Shown here piece by piece: positions 5,322 to 6,723 of a DNA stretch of 6,723 nucleotides. The notes below the pieces were generated by a model, which was not told the origin of the DNA, made no database searches, and worked only from the letters and a program-made list of their open reading frames with translations. The number at the start of each line of letters is the position of its first letter. Within the stretch, counting starts at the first letter, position 1. The stretch spans positions 1-6,723 of the forward strand of contig CALCWU010000023.1 of the NCBI GenBank assembly GCA_937905855.1, written 5' to 3'. A program made the position numbers and the translations under genes. Source of the DNA: an uncultured Mollicutes bacterium. GTDB lineage: Bacteria > Bacillota_I > Bacilli_A > Acholeplasmatales > Anaeroplasmataceae.

Positions 5322-5997
5322 TGAAGCTGTTTTCAGTTCCAGCCATTAATCTTTTATAATTTTTGATATGCTTTAGTAAAATTAATACACCCATAAGGGA
5401 ATAGCATATTTCTGTAAATATGTCTGGCTTACCAATTAACCAACCTAAAAAGCTAACATTCTCAGAACTAATTCCTACAAAATGTAGAATCCATGCAGAG
5501 ATTAAGACTGTAAGAGTAGCACCTGTAGATGCTAGGGAAACATAACCAGTTGAGTATAACACAATTACAAAGCAAATCAAACATAAGACAGCTGGAATTG
5601 GCGTAAGAGCTAACACAACACCTAGTGATGTGGCAACGCCCTTGCCGCCTTTAAAATCCAAATAGATTGAGAAGGTATGACCAATAATCGCGGCTAATCC
5701 ATATGAAAGATGAGGAATAGGTGATTGCCATATGTTAAACGGCTCAAGGATATATTTGATGATTATTATCATCAAAGCTCCTTTTAAAACATCAAAGAAA
5801 AATACTGTAAATCCAACCTTTTTTCCAAGAACACGAATGGTGTTGGTGGTGCCAATATTTTTGCTTCCGTATTTACGGATATCTTTACCGCAAATTAATT
5901 TTCCAAATAAAACGCCAAATGGAATAGCGCCAATTAAATATGAGCAAATTAATAGAATAATGGCTAATGAAATATTTGATGCAGATGCACTTAACAT
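5305..5997 (-). CDS. plsY: Acyl-phosphate:glycerol-3-phosphate acyltransferase PlsY
   Basis: PlsY is an integral membrane enzyme that moves an acyl group from acyl phosphate (made by PlsX) to position 1 of glycerol 3-phosphate, the first step of phospholipid synthesis. Family motifs are clear: SYLIGAIPFG (19-28), DIRKYGSKNIGTTNTIRVLG (39-58), DVLKG (69-73), and GHTFSIYLDFKGGKGVATS (106-124) with the glycine-rich GGKG loop. About six or seven hydrophobic helices follow the expected pattern. At 230 residues it is somewhat longer than the usual 190-215, with a short basic C-terminal tail. The ATG at 5997 is chosen because GGAGGT (complement of 6005-6010) sits 7 nt upstream; an in-frame TTG at 6012 overlaps that site. 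A consensus promoter lies upstream, and parE diverges from it as in Bacillus. Its substrate glycerol 3-phosphate is the product of GlpK, which is broken in this window. Confidence 0.95.
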   Translation of the reverse strand: MLSASASNISLAIILLICSYLIGAIPFGVLFGKLICGKDIRKYGSKNIGTTNTIRVLGKKVGFTVFFFDVLKGALMIIIIKYILEPFNIWQSPIPHLSYGLAAIIGHTFSIYLDFKGGKGVATSLGVVLALTPIPAVLCLICFVIVLYSTGYVSLASTGATLTVLISAWILHFVGISSENVSFLGWLIGKPDIFTEICYSLMGVLILLKHIKNYKRLMAGTENSFKKSKQ

Positions 5998-6026
5998 TAA
6001 TAAGACCTCCAATAATATATGCTTTA

Positions 6027-6055
6027 ATTATATTTCAAATAGCTTGAAATGTCAA
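6027..6055 (-). promoter_or_regulatory. Consensus promoter of plsY
   Basis: On the - strand, perfect TTGACA (6050-6055) and perfect TATAAT (6027-6032) are separated by exactly 17 bp, an ideal sigma-A promoter. The start would be near 6020, giving a leader of about 22 nt with the GGAGGT site. Such a strong promoter for a lipid-synthesis gene suggests that a repressor holds it back. Confidence 0.9.
6033..6049. promoter_or_regulatory. Inverted repeat filling the plsY promoter spacer (candidate operator)
   Basis: TTTCAA (6033-6038) and TTGAAA (6044-6049) form a perfect inverted repeat around ATAGC. It occupies exactly the 17 bp between the -10 and -35 of plsY. A dimeric repressor bound here would block RNA polymerase. 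The sequence is not a clear match to the FapR (TTAGTACC-type) or FabT (TTTGA-TCAAA-type) sites as I know them. Confidence 0.45.
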
Positions 6056-6087
6056 AGTAATTGTGAATAATAGCAACTAATAATAAC

Positions 6088-6116
6088 TTGTATAAAAAAT
6101 AAAATTATGTTAAAAT
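6088..6116 (+). promoter_or_regulatory. Promoter of parE
   Basis: TTGTAT (6088-6093) and TAAAAT (6111-6116) are separated by 17 bp. A TG at 6108-6109, one base before the hexamer, gives an extended -10 (TGTTAAAAT). The start would be near 6123, within 20 nt of the ATG, so the leader is short. Confidence 0.7.
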
Positions 6117-6141
6117 TATAGGAAAAGGTAGTGTGAGTATA

Positions 6142-6723
6142 ATGAGTAATTATGATGATAAATCGATTGAAGTTTTAAAAGGATTAGAGCCAGTTCGTAA
6201 ACGTCCTGGTATGTATATTGGTTCAACTGATTCTCGAGGACTTCACCATTTAGTTTGGGAAATTGTTGATAACGCTATTGATGAAGCACTGGCTGGCTTT
6301 GGTAAGGAAATAAGTGTAACAATTAATCAAGATAATTCAATTACAGTTGTGGATAATGGTCGTGGTGTTCCTTGTGGAATACATTCGACTGGAAAAAATA
6401 CAATGGAAGTAATATATACCATTTTACATGCAGGCGGAAAATTTGGCGGAGCAGATGGCGGATATAAGGTTTCTGGCGGACTTCATGGCGTTGGTGGAAG
6501 TGTTGTTAATGCCCTTTCTACCTTTATGCAGGTAACAAGCTATAGAGATGGAAAGATTCATCAAATGACATTTAGAAATGGTGGAACAGAAATCAGCAAG
6601 ATGGAAATACTTGGAGATACAAAAAAGACAGGTACTACAGTGACATTTAAACCAGATCCAACTATTTTTTCTACTACATTGTTTAATTATGATACTATTA
6701 AGGAAAGAATTCGTGAATCAGCT
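6142..6723 (+). CDS. parE: DNA topoisomerase IV subunit B (ParE), N-terminal 194 residues, cut by window end
   Basis: This is the GHKL ATPase domain of a type IIA topoisomerase B subunit, which with ParC unlinks replicated chromosomes using ATP. Residues 14-29 (GLEPVRKRPGMYIGST) form the N-terminal arm. EIVDNAIDEAL (40-50) holds the catalytic Glu40 and the Mg2+ ligand Asn44. DNGRGVP (71-77) and GGYKVSGGLHGVGGSVVNAL form the ATP site and lid. ParE is preferred over GyrB because of TGTTVTFKPDPTIFST and TIKERIRESA near the end of the window, and because the gene diverges from plsY as parE does in Bacillus subtilis. No gyrB neighbours (recF, dnaN, gyrA) are seen, though the right flank is not visible. 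The ATG at 6142 is chosen, but its upstream AAAAGGT (6124-6130 region) is 12-13 nt away. An in-frame GTG at 6133 is an alternative start. parC is expected to follow off the right edge. Confidence 0.85.
   Translation, partial: MSNYDDKSIEVLKGLEPVRKRPGMYIGSTDSRGLHHLVWEIVDNAIDEALAGFGKEISVTINQDNSITVVDNGRGVPCGIHSTGKNTMEVIYTILHAGGKFGGADGGYKVSGGLHGVGGSVVNALSTFMQVTSYRDGKIHQMTFRNGGTEISKMEILGDTKKTGTTVTFKPDPTIFSTTLFNYDTIKERIRESA

Noticed and set aside
5732..6070. 112-codon open frame on the + strand opposite plsY
   Set aside because: It is antisense to conserved PlsY motifs and crosses the plsY promoter. No ribosome binding site or family match supports it.
6062..6070. Single DnaA-box match (TTATTCACA on the - strand) between the plsY and parE promoters
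   Set aside because: It fits TTATNCACA, but a rough estimate for this base composition gives about one such match per one or two windows of this size by chance. There is no cluster of boxes and no origin gene nearby.
1..6723. Mycoplasma-type code with TGA as tryptophan
   Set aside because: TGG is used for tryptophan in every gene. TGA ends plsY and the CotJA/B-like gene at the places expected from their neighbours.
1..6723. CRISPR arrays, tRNA or rRNA genes, insertion sequences, riboswitches
   Set aside because: No spaced repeat array, cloverleaf, transposase or conserved leader structure was seen. All intergenic regions are under 150 bp and are accounted for by promoters and terminators.

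Overview
The window is AT-rich, tightly packed DNA from a low-GC Gram-positive bacterium (Bacillota, probably a Bacilli or Erysipelotrichia-like lineage). The evidence is AGGAGG-type ribosome binding sites, consensus sigma-A promoters, a UPF0154 (YneF) protein, a CotJ-type cluster and a plsY/parE divergent pair like that of Bacillus. The standard code fits: tryptophan is TGG throughout, and TGA ends at least two genes (the CotJA/B-like gene and plsY). This argues against a Mycoplasma-type code despite the base composition. No mobile element, CRISPR array, tRNA or rRNA was seen.

Left third (1-2896, + strand): the 3' end of a 1-phosphofructokinase gene (fruK), an unrecognised 332-residue gene with a probable UUG start, and glycerol kinase (glpK). 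They are separated by only 11 and 8 nt, so they form one transcription unit that ends at a bidirectional terminator. glpK is broken by a net -1 frameshift around 2105-2113, just after the active-site GDQQ motif. Restoring one extra ATTT unit would rebuild the family sequence exactly, so a tetranucleotide slippage event is the simplest explanation. It may be a fixed pseudogene, a phase-variable state or a sequencing error.

Middle (2880-4029, - strand): a small CotJ-like operon, made of a CotJA/CotJB-like fused protein overlapping a CotJC/manganese-catalase-like protein, with a separate 2[4Fe-4S] ferredoxin gene upstream that has its own promoter and terminator. Divergent from the ferredoxin is yneF (UPF0154, single membrane helix). 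It is followed by a strong hairpin and then, only 14 nt later, a RimK-like ATP-grasp ligase gene.

Right third (5299-6723): the ligase gene converges on plsY (acyl-phosphate:glycerol-3-phosphate acyltransferase), and a shared hairpin contains both stop codons. plsY has a perfect TTGACA-17-TATAAT promoter whose spacer is filled exactly by an inverted repeat, a candidate repressor site. parE (topoisomerase IV subunit B, 5' part only) diverges from it and runs off the window end. Metabolically, GlpK makes the glycerol 3-phosphate that PlsY acylates in the first step of phospholipid synthesis, so loss or switching of glpK would make the cell rely on another source of glycerol 3-phosphate.
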